Positions 29,804-37,869 of a DNA stretch of 64,000 nt are shown in pieces. The translations under genes and the position numbers were made by a program. Within the stretch, counting starts at the first letter, position 1; each line of letters opens with the position of its first letter. Below the pieces are notes generated by a model. That model worked only from the letters and a program-made list of their open reading frames with translations. It did no database searches and had not been told where the DNA came from. The DNA lies in NCBI RefSeq assembly GCF_008124865.1, contig NZ_VNHY01000004.1, positions 186,001 to 250,000 of the forward strand. Reading direction: 5' to 3'. The DNA is from Fodinibius salinus. GTDB lineage: Bacteria > Bacteroidota > Rhodothermia > Balneolales > Balneolaceae.

Positions 29804-30276
29804 AATCATCCATTATCTTTACTTTCATAATCCTATTGGGCTGCATGATACTTTCGGGATGCGGTTCAGAATCAAAAAAAGAAAAAAGTACTGATGAAGT
29901 TATATTAGGAAAACTAGAGCTTTCTAATAGCTGGGCCCGACCGGCAGAAAAAGGACAAACAGCAACGGCTTACCTCACTATTACGAATGGCACCGCTACC
30001 AAGGATACTCTTATAAGTGCAAACAGTACAATTTCTGAAGTTGTCGAACTTCACCAATCCCTCAAACACGAAGATGGCACTATCTCTATGAAACCGGCCG
30101 GAAACCAAGCCATACCATCGGGAGAAAAGCTACGTCTCGAACCCGGTGGCTATCACCTTATGCTCAAGAACATAACCAGAGAACTTACTGTCGGCGACTC
30201 CCTCTCGGTAACACTCAACTTTGCCCGCCTGGGTACGAAAAAAGTGACCATGCCTGTACAAATCCAACGGAATTAA
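29800..30276 (+). CDS. PCuAC-type periplasmic copper chaperone lipoprotein
   Basis: Cu(I) carrier that works with Sco in CuA assembly. It has 158 aa. Lipoprotein signal with lipobox ILSGC (C21). The cupredoxin-like domain begins with LELSNSWARPAEKGQTATAY. The H-M...H-M copper motif is present as VVELHQSLKHEDGTISM, then GGYHLMLKN, matching the His-x10-Met-x21-His-x-Met pattern. It overlaps the upstream sco gene by 4 bp and is followed 12 bp later by crcB. Expression with the copper receptor is likely. Confidence 0.93.
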   Translation: MKSSIIFTFIILLGCMILSGCGSESKKEKSTDEVILGKLELSNSWARPAEKGQTATAYLTITNGTATKDTLISANSTISEVVELHQSLKHEDGTISMKPAGNQAIPSGEKLRLEPGGYHLMLKNITRELTVGDSLSVTLNFARLGTKKVTMPVQIQRN

Positions 30277-30288
30277 GATAAATTATAT

Positions 30289-30660
30289 ATGCTTCAATCA
30301 ATCCTTTATGTGGGCGTTGGGGGATTTTTTGGTAGCGTGCTCCGCTACCTGGTCTCCTACTATGTGAACATTAACTGGTCATCCCATTTCCCTTTCGGCA
30401 CCTTTGCCGTTAATCTGGCGGGCTCTTTTCTTATTGGGATTATTATTGCAGCTTCGCTAAATGAAGATATGAGTCAACAAACACGCCTGCTGCTAGCCAC
30501 CGGGTTTTGCGGAGGCTTTACCACGTTCTCATCTTTTTCTTATGAATTTTTTTCGCTGCTACAAAATGAACATACCGGCTACGCCTTTCTGTATGCCGGC
30601 ACCAGCCTCATTCTAGGTTTATTTTTCGTTTGGCTGGGCTTTAGTCTGATAAAAGCATAA
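30289..30660 (+). CDS. crcB: Fluoride channel FluC/CrcB
   Basis: Small dual-topology fluoride channel of the inner membrane. It has 123 aa and four transmembrane helices. Signature stretches are GGFFGSVLRYLVS, the pore motif GTFAVNLAGSFLIG with the conserved Asn, and TGFCGGFTTFSSFSYE, with the Phe-box residues and the sodium-site region. A single copy suffices to form a homodimer. It is odd as the last gene of an apparent copper operon, 12 bp after the PCuAC gene. No fluoride riboswitch can fit in that gap. Confidence 0.95.
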   Translation: MLQSILYVGVGGFFGSVLRYLVSYYVNINWSSHFPFGTFAVNLAGSFLIGIIIAASLNEDMSQQTRLLLATGFCGGFTTFSSFSYEFFSLLQNEHTGYAFLYAGTSLILGLFFVWLGFSLIKA

Positions 30661-30712
30661 TAGGTTATCAGCTTAAAACCTAAGGCAAGAAGTTAAATCA
30701 AACCCTTATCTC

Positions 30713-30742
30713 TAAAAAATCTGCACAAGGTAATTGTGCAGA
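30713..30742 (-). terminator. Terminator of the phosphatase transcription unit
   Basis: TCTGCACAA-(5 nt)-TTGTGCAGA is a perfect 9-bp stem. Read on the minus strand it starts 12 bp after the stop of the gene at 30754 and is followed by a T6 run. It also lies between the convergent crcB operon and this unit. Confidence 0.88.
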
Positions 30743-30753
30743 CTCTTATACAA

Positions 30754-31608
30754 TTAATTTTTCGTATCGAGTTTTTCCAGCTTTTGGGCCTCTATTTGCT
30801 CTGGGGAGAGTGAGGAATCAAAGTTGTATAATGCATCTTCCCACGATCCATATACCGGATTGGGAAACACAAACCATTGTGTACCAAGCCGATTCTTATG
30901 CTCGCTAACAAACTTCTTCCTTTCACTTCCACTTCTATCCTTAGCAGGTAAAAAGTCATTTAGATTGTCACCCAGAAGCATAAGAATCCGATAGTTTTCT
31001 GCCACATATTTACGGCGGTTTGTCTTATCTGAGCTCCAACCGGGACGTTCATTATTGGTAAGCAACACATCAACATCCTTTTTAAGTGGAAAGCCGACTT
31101 TCTTTAAGTTCTGATACGTTGCCTCTTCAACAGAAACATCTCGATTGGTTAGATAAATTACTGTAATTCCTTTAGCCTCTGCTGCTTGTGTAAAAGAAAG
31201 AGCACCGGGTACAGGATCCGCCTTTTGCTCACGTACCCAGTTATTCCACTTCTTTGAAGAGTAACTTTCGCTCTTTTTGATTAGTCTAGCCTGGAAAGCA
31301 GAATTATCAAGGACTGTTTCATCCACATCTAAAACAACTGCCGGTGGCAAGCTCCCATAATCGTTTCCCTGCTGTTCTAGTGAGGCAGTCCACGAGTCGG
31401 TATGTAAAGCGGTATCCAATTGTGCTTCAGCCGACTGATATGCCATTGTCGTCAATGCTTCATACTCAGCAGAATTCTGTACCCATAAGGTGGCACTTAC
31501 AGTAGAATCATTCAGTGGCTTTGAAGCAGTACAACCTGCAAGAATGGTTATAATTACAACTGATGCCAAAGATCTTATGTGAGATAACTTTTTAAAAATG
31601 GATACCAT
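30754..31608 (-). CDS. HAD-family acid phosphatase lipoprotein (e(P4)-like, class C)
   Basis: Envelope-bound nonspecific phosphatase that dephosphorylates nucleotides and similar esters. It has 284 aa. Lipobox ILAGC (residues about 22-26). HAD motif I is PAVVLDVDETVLDNS, with both Asp residues (DVD). TVIYLTNRD is motif II, and GDNLNDF is the motif IV metal site. YEALTTMAYQSAEAQLD matches the N-terminal region of e(P4) proteins. The next gene upstream on the same strand is a PafA-type alkaline phosphatase, 97 bp away. The two, with the secreted nuclease at 10.8 kb, suggest organic phosphate scavenging. Confidence 0.92.
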   Translation of the reverse strand: MVSIFKKLSHIRSLASVVIITILAGCTASKPLNDSTVSATLWVQNSAEYEALTTMAYQSAEAQLDTALHTDSWTASLEQQGNDYGSLPPAVVLDVDETVLDNSAFQARLIKKSESYSSKKWNNWVREQKADPVPGALSFTQAAEAKGITVIYLTNRDVSVEEATYQNLKKVGFPLKKDVDVLLTNNERPGWSSDKTNRRKYVAENYRILMLLGDNLNDFLPAKDRSGSERKKFVSEHKNRLGTQWFVFPNPVYGSWEDALYNFDSSLSPEQIEAQKLEKLDTKN

Positions 31609-31705
31609 ACGTAATCGCTGAGTAAAAAAGTTATATAAATCGTCTTAAACTGACGTAATATCACTGATGGATTCAGGTCGCCAGTAATTCAAATTAGGCT
31701 GGGGT

Positions 31706-33343
31706 TTATTCCTCAAACTGAAGCACATTTGCCGGTGAACCGCTCGGCATGGAAATGTTGAGCATATTTGAAATCGTTGGAGCAATCTGTGGAATCACCG
31801 TGCGACGATCCGTACGCCCCTGTGGCACGTTCCATCCGTAAAAAATAAGCGGCACATGAGTATCATAACTATAAGTTGAGCTATGGGAAGTACCAGTGGG
31901 GTAATCTGAGTCCAACCAGCCGGACTTTAACTGAATAGAAACATCACCCGAACGATCATACATAAACCCGCGCTGATGCATAGCCTGCTGGCCTTCAGCA
32001 TAAGATTTTTGTTGATAGTTATATGCAGTATTCGTAGCACGTACACCCTCAAACTGCAATAAAAAATTAGCAGCATTACGCTGTATTTCTTTCAGTGAAA
32101 TGCCCCTTTCAGCAATGAGGTTACGATCCAAATACACCTGCTGATTTATATAGCTTTCAATCCAATCGCCACTGCCATATTCATCCGCAAGATAAACCGA
32201 CAGTTCCTGTAATACTTGGTCGCTGTCAAAATATCCGCCGGGCAGGTTCTTGTCCTTCAGCTCCGCAGGTACATCCACTACACCATGGTCAGAGGTCAGC
32301 ATTACCAGATAATTTCCTTTCCCGACCTGCTGATCCAAATAGTTAAGCAGATCAGCCAATTGGTTATCCAATCGCAAATAGGTGTCCTGCAGTTCGATGG
32401 AATGTGGTCCAAACTGATGTCCTACATAATCAGTGGAAGAAAAACTAACAGTCAAAAAATCCGTAGTGTTATCACTTCCCAATGAGGCTCCTTTTATTGC
32501 TTTTTGGGCCAACTCTGCAGTAAGTTTATTCCCAAAAGGGGAAGTTTGAATTCGCGCTGTAGAACTATCCATAGCATGTGGAAAGACTGGCTCATCCTCC
32601 CCATCAAACGTACCTTCGTAGGGCGTATCGTCGGCATTGCTCTCGGTATATTCTTCGATAGGCAATAACGTTTCCCAACTTTGGCGGGATAATTTTTTAG
32701 CCATACCATTATCATTAAACTCTTGCAGCCACTGCGGTAGTTTATCCCCATACCACGAGCTGCTTACAAAATGTCCGGTGGCATCCTCATACCAATAGGC
32801 ACCATCGGCTAAATGTCCCGCCGGCAGTACGGCTCCGCGATCCTTGATTGAAACTCCAATCACTTTGCTCTCGGGACTAACATTCTTTAGCTCATCGGTA
32901 ACAGTAGTACTCAGTAAATTAGCAGGCGACATTTTTCCCATATCCTCATCCGTCCCTACTGGATTTACCGTCGAGTCTGCAACCACATACATATTGTCAT
33001 TGATTGACCGATCATACCAAGCATTTCCGACGATACCATTTGCTGAGGGCGTGGTACCGGTATAAACAGCGGCATGCCCTGGCCCGGTATAGGTAGGAAA
33101 ATAATTGAAATGATTATTTTCGAAACTAAATCCCTGCTGAATCAGTCGCTTAAAACCGTCCTCTTCAAACTTATCCCAGTAAAGCGGTAAATAATCGTAT
33201 CGCATCTGATCAACCACAATACTGACTACCAGCTTGGGTTGATCCGCCGCCGAATGAGTTTGCTTATTCTTTTGCCCACATCCAAACTGGATGACAAGAC
33301 AAAACGTTAATAAAATTAAAATACTTTTATTGATATATCGCAT
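31706..33343 (-). CDS. pafA: PafA-type alkaline phosphatase lipoprotein
   Basis: Phosphate-irrepressible alkaline phosphatase of the AP superfamily; zinc-dependent, envelope-located monoesterase. It has 545 aa. Lipobox-like IQFGC (about 19-23). First metal Asp in LVVSIVVDQMRYDYL; Thr nucleophile in YTGPGHAAVYTG; FNYFPTY and GIVGNAWYD are characteristic of the family; later metal ligands are in STDYVGHQFGP, LTSDHGVVDVP and GTSHSSTY. The catalytic residue is Thr (family PafA) rather than Ser (PhoA). It is divergent from the small protein gene at 33531. Confidence 0.93.
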   Translation of the reverse strand: MRYINKSILILLTFCLVIQFGCGQKNKQTHSAADQPKLVVSIVVDQMRYDYLPLYWDKFEEDGFKRLIQQGFSFENNHFNYFPTYTGPGHAAVYTGTTPSANGIVGNAWYDRSINDNMYVVADSTVNPVGTDEDMGKMSPANLLSTTVTDELKNVSPESKVIGVSIKDRGAVLPAGHLADGAYWYEDATGHFVSSSWYGDKLPQWLQEFNDNGMAKKLSRQSWETLLPIEEYTESNADDTPYEGTFDGEDEPVFPHAMDSSTARIQTSPFGNKLTAELAQKAIKGASLGSDNTTDFLTVSFSSTDYVGHQFGPHSIELQDTYLRLDNQLADLLNYLDQQVGKGNYLVMLTSDHGVVDVPAELKDKNLPGGYFDSDQVLQELSVYLADEYGSGDWIESYINQQVYLDRNLIAERGISLKEIQRNAANFLLQFEGVRATNTAYNYQQKSYAEGQQAMHQRGFMYDRSGDVSIQLKSGWLDSDYPTGTSHSSTYSYDTHVPLIFYGWNVPQGRTDRRTVIPQIAPTISNMLNISMPSGSPANVLQFEE

Positions 33344-33530
33344 TGTTTAGCTGTTTTATAAAAAGTTGATGCTGTGAGAAAAGTAACTTCTTTTAGGTGA
33401 ATTATCGAATTATCTTTCTGTAAAATGATTTTAGTTCAGTTGTCGTTACATTAATCAGCGATAGATAAAAAATAGCATTTTTAATACCTTCAAAAGGTGT
33501 TTTGCCAAAACTGCAACCAACCACTATTAA

Positions 33531-33917
33531 ATGGCTGACCCCATAAAATATATACTCTTACTCACCCTTCTTTTTGTGGTAGGCAGTGCTATATCTCAAC
33601 AGAATGTGGCTAAGCTTGATAATATTGGCAGTTCACAATCCAGTTCAAAAACGCTTTGTCAACAACGCACCAACGGAAGTATTTCCAATCCTCCAAGAGA
33701 AGTTGATCCCCTTTTTGAACACGCGTCTGAATCACATACCAATAACACACCGCCCAAAACAATCACAAGCTGTAACTCATCGCTGCATATTCTTCCGGCA
33801 GAAAGCAACTTTTCTTTCAACCCGGGAAATTATCAAATAAGCACCGGCTTCTATAACTCCTCACTCTCCTCTCAAACATTTGTATTTCAAGAACCCGATC
33901 CGCCTCGGCTCGGTTGA
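33531..33917 (+). CDS. Small secreted protein with two Cys and a Pro-rich tail, unknown
   Basis: A 128-aa protein I do not recognise. Signal peptide (about residues 6-22; LLLTLLFVVGSAISQQ), then a Ser/Asn-rich, probably unstructured body with two Cys (SKTLCQQRT, ITSCNSSL), ending EPDPPRLG. The tail resembles that of the Cys-motif protein at 26390 (SEPSSPPPQIG). It is the first gene of a plus-strand group leading to two TlpA-like thioredoxins, but a 199-bp gap separates it from the next gene. It could be an envelope metal- or thiol-handling accessory, by position only. Coding status is supported by signal peptide and position rather than homology. Confidence 0.55.
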   Translation: MADPIKYILLLTLLFVVGSAISQQNVAKLDNIGSSQSSSKTLCQQRTNGSISNPPREVDPLFEHASESHTNNTPPKTITSCNSSLHILPAESNFSFNPGNYQISTGFYNSSLSSQTFVFQEPDPPRLG

Positions 33918-34116
33918 TTTATACCTAATCGGTCCGGTCTTCGATCCAGTTGGTTTAATCTTACTTAAAAATTAGCAGTAGTATCGCAATACCTTTTCAT
34001 AGGTTTGCATTATTTGATCAATCACCAAATCAACGAAATCGAAATGAAGTAATTAATTCAGCTTTCGTATTGCAGCATAAGAAATTCAAAACTATAACAT
34101 TTTAATTTAATAGCAG

Positions 34117-34359
34117 ATGCATTTGTTAAATCAACGCAAAGAGCTTATTCCATTAATTATAGTAGGTATTCTGCTTGGCATTGCTGCTTATGATCTTTTT
34201 AGCAAACAACAGGAAAACGCTGCGATCCTTAATTCCGGAAAAATGATTGATCCCGCAACCATTAGCGGACGAACAGCCTGCGAGGTCCCCATTCCGGATT
34301 TATCCAAGCAAGAACAAGCAAAAATACCTGTCTTCAATACAAAAGAAATTTCCAACTAA
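34117..34359 (+). CDS. Short single-pass membrane protein with one Cys, unknown
   Basis: An 80-aa protein with a cytoplasmic basic start (MHLLNQRKE), one transmembrane helix (about 11-28) and a periplasmic tail containing one Cys (GRTACEVPIP). It ends 17 bp before a TlpA-like lipoprotein gene, so it is probably the first cistron of a three-gene thiol-redox operon. A single exposed Cys makes it a plausible partner or substrate of the adjacent thioredoxins. No family is recognised. Confidence 0.6.
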   Translation: MHLLNQRKELIPLIIVGILLGIAAYDLFSKQQENAAILNSGKMIDPATISGRTACEVPIPDLSKQEQAKIPVFNTKEISN

Positions 34360-34376
34360 CCATTTCATTATTCACT

Positions 34377-34946
34377 ATGAATCCTTTTCGATTTTCAACA
34401 CACATATTTTCTATCATCCCGATGGTCTTGCTAATAATAGCATGCGGTACCTCAAACGAACGAGTCTCGGGTAACACTCAAACAGCTGAAGGACAAGCTA
34501 CAAACACTCAGGACTCATCCCGAAAACAGTTTAAAAAAGCACCCGATTTCACCCTAAAAACCATGAGCGGGGATTCATTTACTCTTTCTGATCATAAAGG
34601 GAAGGTAGTGGTCCTTAATTTCTGGGCAACCTGGTGTGGTCCCTGCCGCAAAGAAATCCCCGATTTTATGGAACTATATAAAGAACTGAAAGATGAAGGA
34701 GTATTATTTGCCGGCATTTCACTTGACGAGGAAGGTTGGGAAAAGGTGCGTCCCTATGCCAATGATATGAACATAAATTATCCTATTATGGTTGACGACG
34801 GCAATGTATCGCGCAAGTATGGTCCCATTCGTGCCATCCCAACAACGTTGATCATCAACAAAAAGGGACGAGTGGAATATGTAGCCCCCGGCATGCTCAC
34901 AAAAGAAAAGCTAAAACCCATACTTACTAAATTAGCCAATAGGTAA
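34377..34946 (+). CDS. TlpA-like thioredoxin lipoprotein (WCGPC)
   Basis: Envelope thiol:disulfide oxidoreductase of the TlpA/ResA/DsbE type, 189 aa. Lipobox LLIIAC (about 19-24), then a Ser/Thr-rich linker and the redoxin fold: FTLKTMSGDSFTLSDHKGK, active site WATWCGPCRKEIP, cis-Pro region IRAIPTTLIINKKG. These proteins usually reduce apocytochrome c or CuA-site cysteines. It is followed 24 bp downstream by a second TlpA-like gene and may act in the same pathway as the Sco/PCuAC proteins at 29-30 kb. Confidence 0.93.
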   Translation: MNPFRFSTHIFSIIPMVLLIIACGTSNERVSGNTQTAEGQATNTQDSSRKQFKKAPDFTLKTMSGDSFTLSDHKGKVVVLNFWATWCGPCRKEIPDFMELYKELKDEGVLFAGISLDEEGWEKVRPYANDMNINYPIMVDDGNVSRKYGPIRAIPTTLIINKKGRVEYVAPGMLTKEKLKPILTKLANR

Positions 34947-34970
34947 TTCTAGAATTCTTACAATTGAACT

Positions 34971-35591
34971 ATGACTTCTACAGAAAAAAATAAAACATCA
35001 GATTGGAAACGAAGCCTTATTAAATGGTCTGTCATTGGCGCTGTTATTGCTCTACTCTATTTTACCGGATGGCATACTGAAGTCTTAGGCACATTACAAC
35101 GCGGCATGCTCTGGACCGGCCTATTTGATGCCGACACCTCCCAGGTTACGACCACAGATGGACCGGTATTAACCTCACAAGACTATCAGTTTGAACTGCT
35201 GCAAACCAATGGAAGCAGAACTACCCTAAGCGAATTTAAAGGAAATGTCATTTTTCTGAATGTATGGGCTTCGTGGTGTCCACCCTGTGTAGCAGAAATG
35301 CCTACTATTGAGTCCCTCTATAACAAAGTAAGTGACAATGAACATATCCGATTTGTCTTGCTTTCAATGGATCAGGAACCGCAGAAAGCTGTACAATTTA
35401 TGAAAAGTAAAAAGTTCGATATGCCATATTACTTTCCCAGCTCTGAACTGCCCACTAAATTTCAGAGCCAATATCTGCCTACAACATACGTAATTTCAAA
35501 AGAAGGGAAAGTTATCTATAAAAAAGAAGGTATTGCCGATTACAGCGCCCCGGTTTTTATGCAGTGGATAGAAGAGCTAGCGCAAAAATAG
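34971..35591 (+). CDS. Membrane-anchored TlpA-like thioredoxin (WCPPC)
   Basis: A 206-aa second thiol:disulfide oxidoreductase. A single N-terminal transmembrane helix (about 17-33) anchors a periplasmic redoxin domain with active site WASWCPPCVAEMP and cis-Pro region YLPTTYVISKEG. The dipeptide between the cysteines (PP) differs from the GP of its neighbour, so the two probably have different redox potentials and partners. It is the last gene of the small operon, convergent with the methyltransferase gene at 35636. A short CAGTT/AACTG hairpin sits in the 44-bp gap. Confidence 0.93.
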   Translation: MTSTEKNKTSDWKRSLIKWSVIGAVIALLYFTGWHTEVLGTLQRGMLWTGLFDADTSQVTTTDGPVLTSQDYQFELLQTNGSRTTLSEFKGNVIFLNVWASWCPPCVAEMPTIESLYNKVSDNEHIRFVLLSMDQEPQKAVQFMKSKKFDMPYYFPSSELPTKFQSQYLPTTYVISKEGKVIYKKEGIADYSAPVFMQWIEELAQK

Positions 35592-35635
35592 TAACCTTTA
35601 GGTACTGTTCAGTTTCACATGAACTGCACCTCATA

Positions 35636-36091
35636 TTATAACCAGCGATGAACTTCAGATTTATACTTGAGATACTTAGAACTGAATTTTTCTTCCATAA
35701 TTTCTTCTTCGGGAATAATCTGATACTTATTCATATACCAGATAAACAACGGTAATATGAATAAGTTCAACACATTCTGTAAAATTGAGGCGTAAGCTAT
35801 CAACAGAAAAAACAGTGCTAAATACATGGGGTTTCGCGTATACTGGTAAATACCATCTGTCACTAATGTGCTGGCTTCAGCCGGTTTATGAGGATCAACT
35901 GATGTGCCATTACGATAAAACTGAAGTAATCCCGCTACTCCCAACACGCCGCCTGCAACCATCAGTAGACCTGCTACCCAGTAAGCACCGGATAACGTTA
36001 AACTTCCAAATGGCAAAAATAACGACACCAAATGCATCAAACCCGCAATAATGACGAAAACAAGAGCAGGTGGAATTTTTAGAGCCATCAA
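35636..36091 (-). CDS. Isoprenylcysteine/phospholipid methyltransferase-like membrane protein
   Basis: A 151-aa integral membrane protein with four hydrophobic helices. The C-terminal half has the SAM-binding signature of the ICMT/PEMT family: YQYTRNPMYLALFFLL and then IIPEEEIMEEKFSSKYLKYK, with the conserved Glu-Glu pair and a closing aromatic/Arg. The bacterial substrate is unknown; isoprenoid, lipid or small hydrophobic thiols are all possible. It is last in a long minus-strand array that starts at tolC, 43 bp after the sterol-desaturase-like gene. Membership of the same transcript is inference from spacing. Confidence 0.85.
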   Translation of the reverse strand: MMALKIPPALVFVIIAGLMHLVSLFLPFGSLTLSGAYWVAGLLMVAGGVLGVAGLLQFYRNGTSVDPHKPAEASTLVTDGIYQYTRNPMYLALFFLLIAYASILQNVLNLFILPLFIWYMNKYQIIPEEEIMEEKFSSKYLKYKSEVHRWL

Positions 36092-36134
36092 AGCAACTAT
36101 TAAAGTTCAACAATTATGAAACACAATATACCAT

Positions 36135-36971
36135 CTATTTCGATGAATTTTGATCATCTGCTTTGCGAAACGGCATCGTAAACAGTCCTTTTACTTTTCG
36201 GTCCTGTTCAGAGTCAAACTCATCAAGCCCAATCCGCAATGTTTTAAGGGGATTGTGTAATCTAAATGTTTTACCAATACGATCCCAAAATGAAAACAGG
36301 GAGCTATAATTAGAGTCTGTCTCAGGCTGCCAGCGGGAATGATGCACTTTATGCATGGCAGGGGTTACAATTACTGCCCGTAAGGCCTGATCTACCTTTT
36401 CGGGCAAGGCAAGATCGGCATGGTGAAACTGCACTACAGCAAACATCAGCGTCTCATACAGTAGCAGCTCCCAGAGCTGCAACCCAATTAACAAAATGAT
36501 ACCAATGCGAAGAGCTGATGACAAAATAATTTCACCGGTATGAAACCGACTGGCAGTTGTAACATCCATTTTGGCATCGGCATGATGCACGCGGTGAAAA
36601 CGCCACAGAAATGGGACTTTATGATTAATAACATGCCACAGGTACATCCACAGATCCATTAAAAGTATTGCTCCAACAGTATGGCCCCAGGCAGGTAAGC
36701 CCGACAACTGTAACCAGTTCAACAATCCAAACTGATGTTCGTAAGCCCAGTTCGAGGCCCAAAGCCAAGTTCCTACAAAAAACACCGAGATGATCAGCGC
36801 ATTGGTTAGTCCCAGCGCCATATTGGCCAACAGGTGTTTGCCTTTTTCTTTGATGGATCCCTTGAAAAAATCAAAAAACGGATGAGCCTGCTCCAGCATC
36901 ATCAAAATCACAAGCCCGATGACTGCAGCCAGTACCTGGGATTGCTCCATTAGGTTAATAAGTGCCTGCAT
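36135..36971 (-). CDS. Sterol desaturase / fatty acid hydroxylase superfamily protein
   Basis: Di-iron membrane hydroxylase or desaturase, 278 aa, with four to five transmembrane helices. The three histidine clusters are HVINHKVPFLWRFHRVHH (HxxxH plus HxxHH), QFHHADLAL and MHKVHHS. Substrate cannot be read from the sequence. It sits 27 bp after a rhodanese lipoprotein gene in the minus-strand sulfur/efflux array. Similar genes are sometimes neighbours of sulfur-handling genes, but I cannot check that here. Confidence 0.9.
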   Translation of the reverse strand: MQALINLMEQSQVLAAVIGLVILMMLEQAHPFFDFFKGSIKEKGKHLLANMALGLTNALIISVFFVGTWLWASNWAYEHQFGLLNWLQLSGLPAWGHTVGAILLMDLWMYLWHVINHKVPFLWRFHRVHHADAKMDVTTASRFHTGEIILSSALRIGIILLIGLQLWELLLYETLMFAVVQFHHADLALPEKVDQALRAVIVTPAMHKVHHSRWQPETDSNYSSLFSFWDRIGKTFRLHNPLKTLRIGLDEFDSEQDRKVKGLFTMPFRKADDQNSSK

Positions 36972-36998
36972 ACGGTGGTAACATTTGGTGAAAGTAGG

Positions 36999-37394
36999 TT
37001 ACTTTTTTTTGTCAAAACCGGCATCAACTAGCTGCTGGTAACCGCCTACATTATACACATCCTTAAATCCATACTTCTTCATCAGCTCAAGTGACTGGCC
37101 GCTGCGATTACCCGACCGGCAGTACAGGTAGTAGGTTTTCTCTTTGTCAAGTGAATCAAGATGAGCCTCAAACTCCCCGCTCAAATAATCATATTGGTAA
37201 TCAACCTTCGCAATATGACCGGCGTTATATTCTTCTTGGGTACGTACATCTATAACCACACCCCCTTGCTCATCAAGTTTTTGGCGAAACTCACTGGGAT
37301 CTAGTTCCTTTTCCGTCTCTTTACCACCACACGACAAAAGGGTAAAAAAACCAATGGCCACAACTAATCCGATTGATAATATTCGTCTCATCAT
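36999..37394 (-). CDS. Single-domain rhodanese lipoprotein
   Basis: Sulfurtransferase exposed outside the cytoplasm, 131 aa. Lipoprotein signal with Cys at FFTLLSC (residue about 22). The rhodanese domain has GVVIDVRTQEEYNAGHIAK and active-site loop LYCRSGNRSGQS with the persulfide-forming Cys. The C-terminus YNVGGYQQLVDAGF closely matches that of the next rhodanese upstream (YNVGGMQDLVAAGF), so the two look like a tandem duplication. The 48-bp spacing and shared strand suggest one operon with the TauE/SafE and MBL-rhodanese genes. Confidence 0.94.
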   Translation of the reverse strand: MMRRILSIGLVVAIGFFTLLSCGGKETEKELDPSEFRQKLDEQGGVVIDVRTQEEYNAGHIAKVDYQYDYLSGEFEAHLDSLDKEKTYYLYCRSGNRSGQSLELMKKYGFKDVYNVGGYQQLVDAGFDKKK

Positions 37395-37442
37395 AATCTC
37401 ACAGGATATTGGATTACTGAAATATTTTTATTCAAAATTTAT

Positions 37443-37826
37443 CTATTGTTTCTTAAAGCCTGCAGCTACTAAGTCCTGCATACCCCCTACATTATACACA
37501 TTTTCGAATCCATTTCGTTTCATTATCTGCATTGCGCGTCCACTTCGGGCACCTGATCTACAGTACAAGAAATAGCTCTCCTCCTTCTCAAGATTGCTGA
37601 TTCCATCATTAAAATCAGAGGATGAAACATCAAAATTATGATCAGCCTTTTTAAGATGACCGTTACTATATTCAGCCGGAGTACGAACATCAATAATAAC
37701 ACCCGACTCTTCGTTTAGTAACTCTTTAAATTTTTGTGGAGGTATCATACTGTTCTTTATCTTCTTGAAATAAAAAAATACAGCTGCAACAACAACTAAA
37801 ATGACTATGATCAGTGATGTGCTCAT
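37443..37826 (-). CDS. Membrane-anchored single-domain rhodanese
   Basis: A 127-aa protein with an N-terminal transmembrane helix (about 3-19) instead of the lipobox of its paralogue. The rhodanese domain has GVIIDVRTPAEYSNGHLKKA and active loop LYCRSGARSGRAM. It is likely inner-membrane bound with the domain on the periplasmic side, since the helix acts as a signal anchor. It lies between the lipoprotein rhodanese (48 bp downstream) and TauE/SafE (43 bp upstream). It probably passes sulfane sulfur to or from thiosulfate or persulfide intermediates. Confidence 0.93.
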   Translation of the reverse strand: MSTSLIIVILVVVAAVFFYFKKIKNSMIPPQKFKELLNEESGVIIDVRTPAEYSNGHLKKADHNFDVSSSDFNDGISNLEKEESYFLYCRSGARSGRAMQIMKRNGFENVYNVGGMQDLVAAGFKKQ

Positions 37827-37869
37827 AATAAAATGACCGTTAATTATTCAGGATTTAATAATCCATTAT

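Noticed and set aside
30277-30288. Fluoride riboswitch for crcB
   Set aside because: Only 12 bp separate crcB from the upstream gene, too short for the aptamer.
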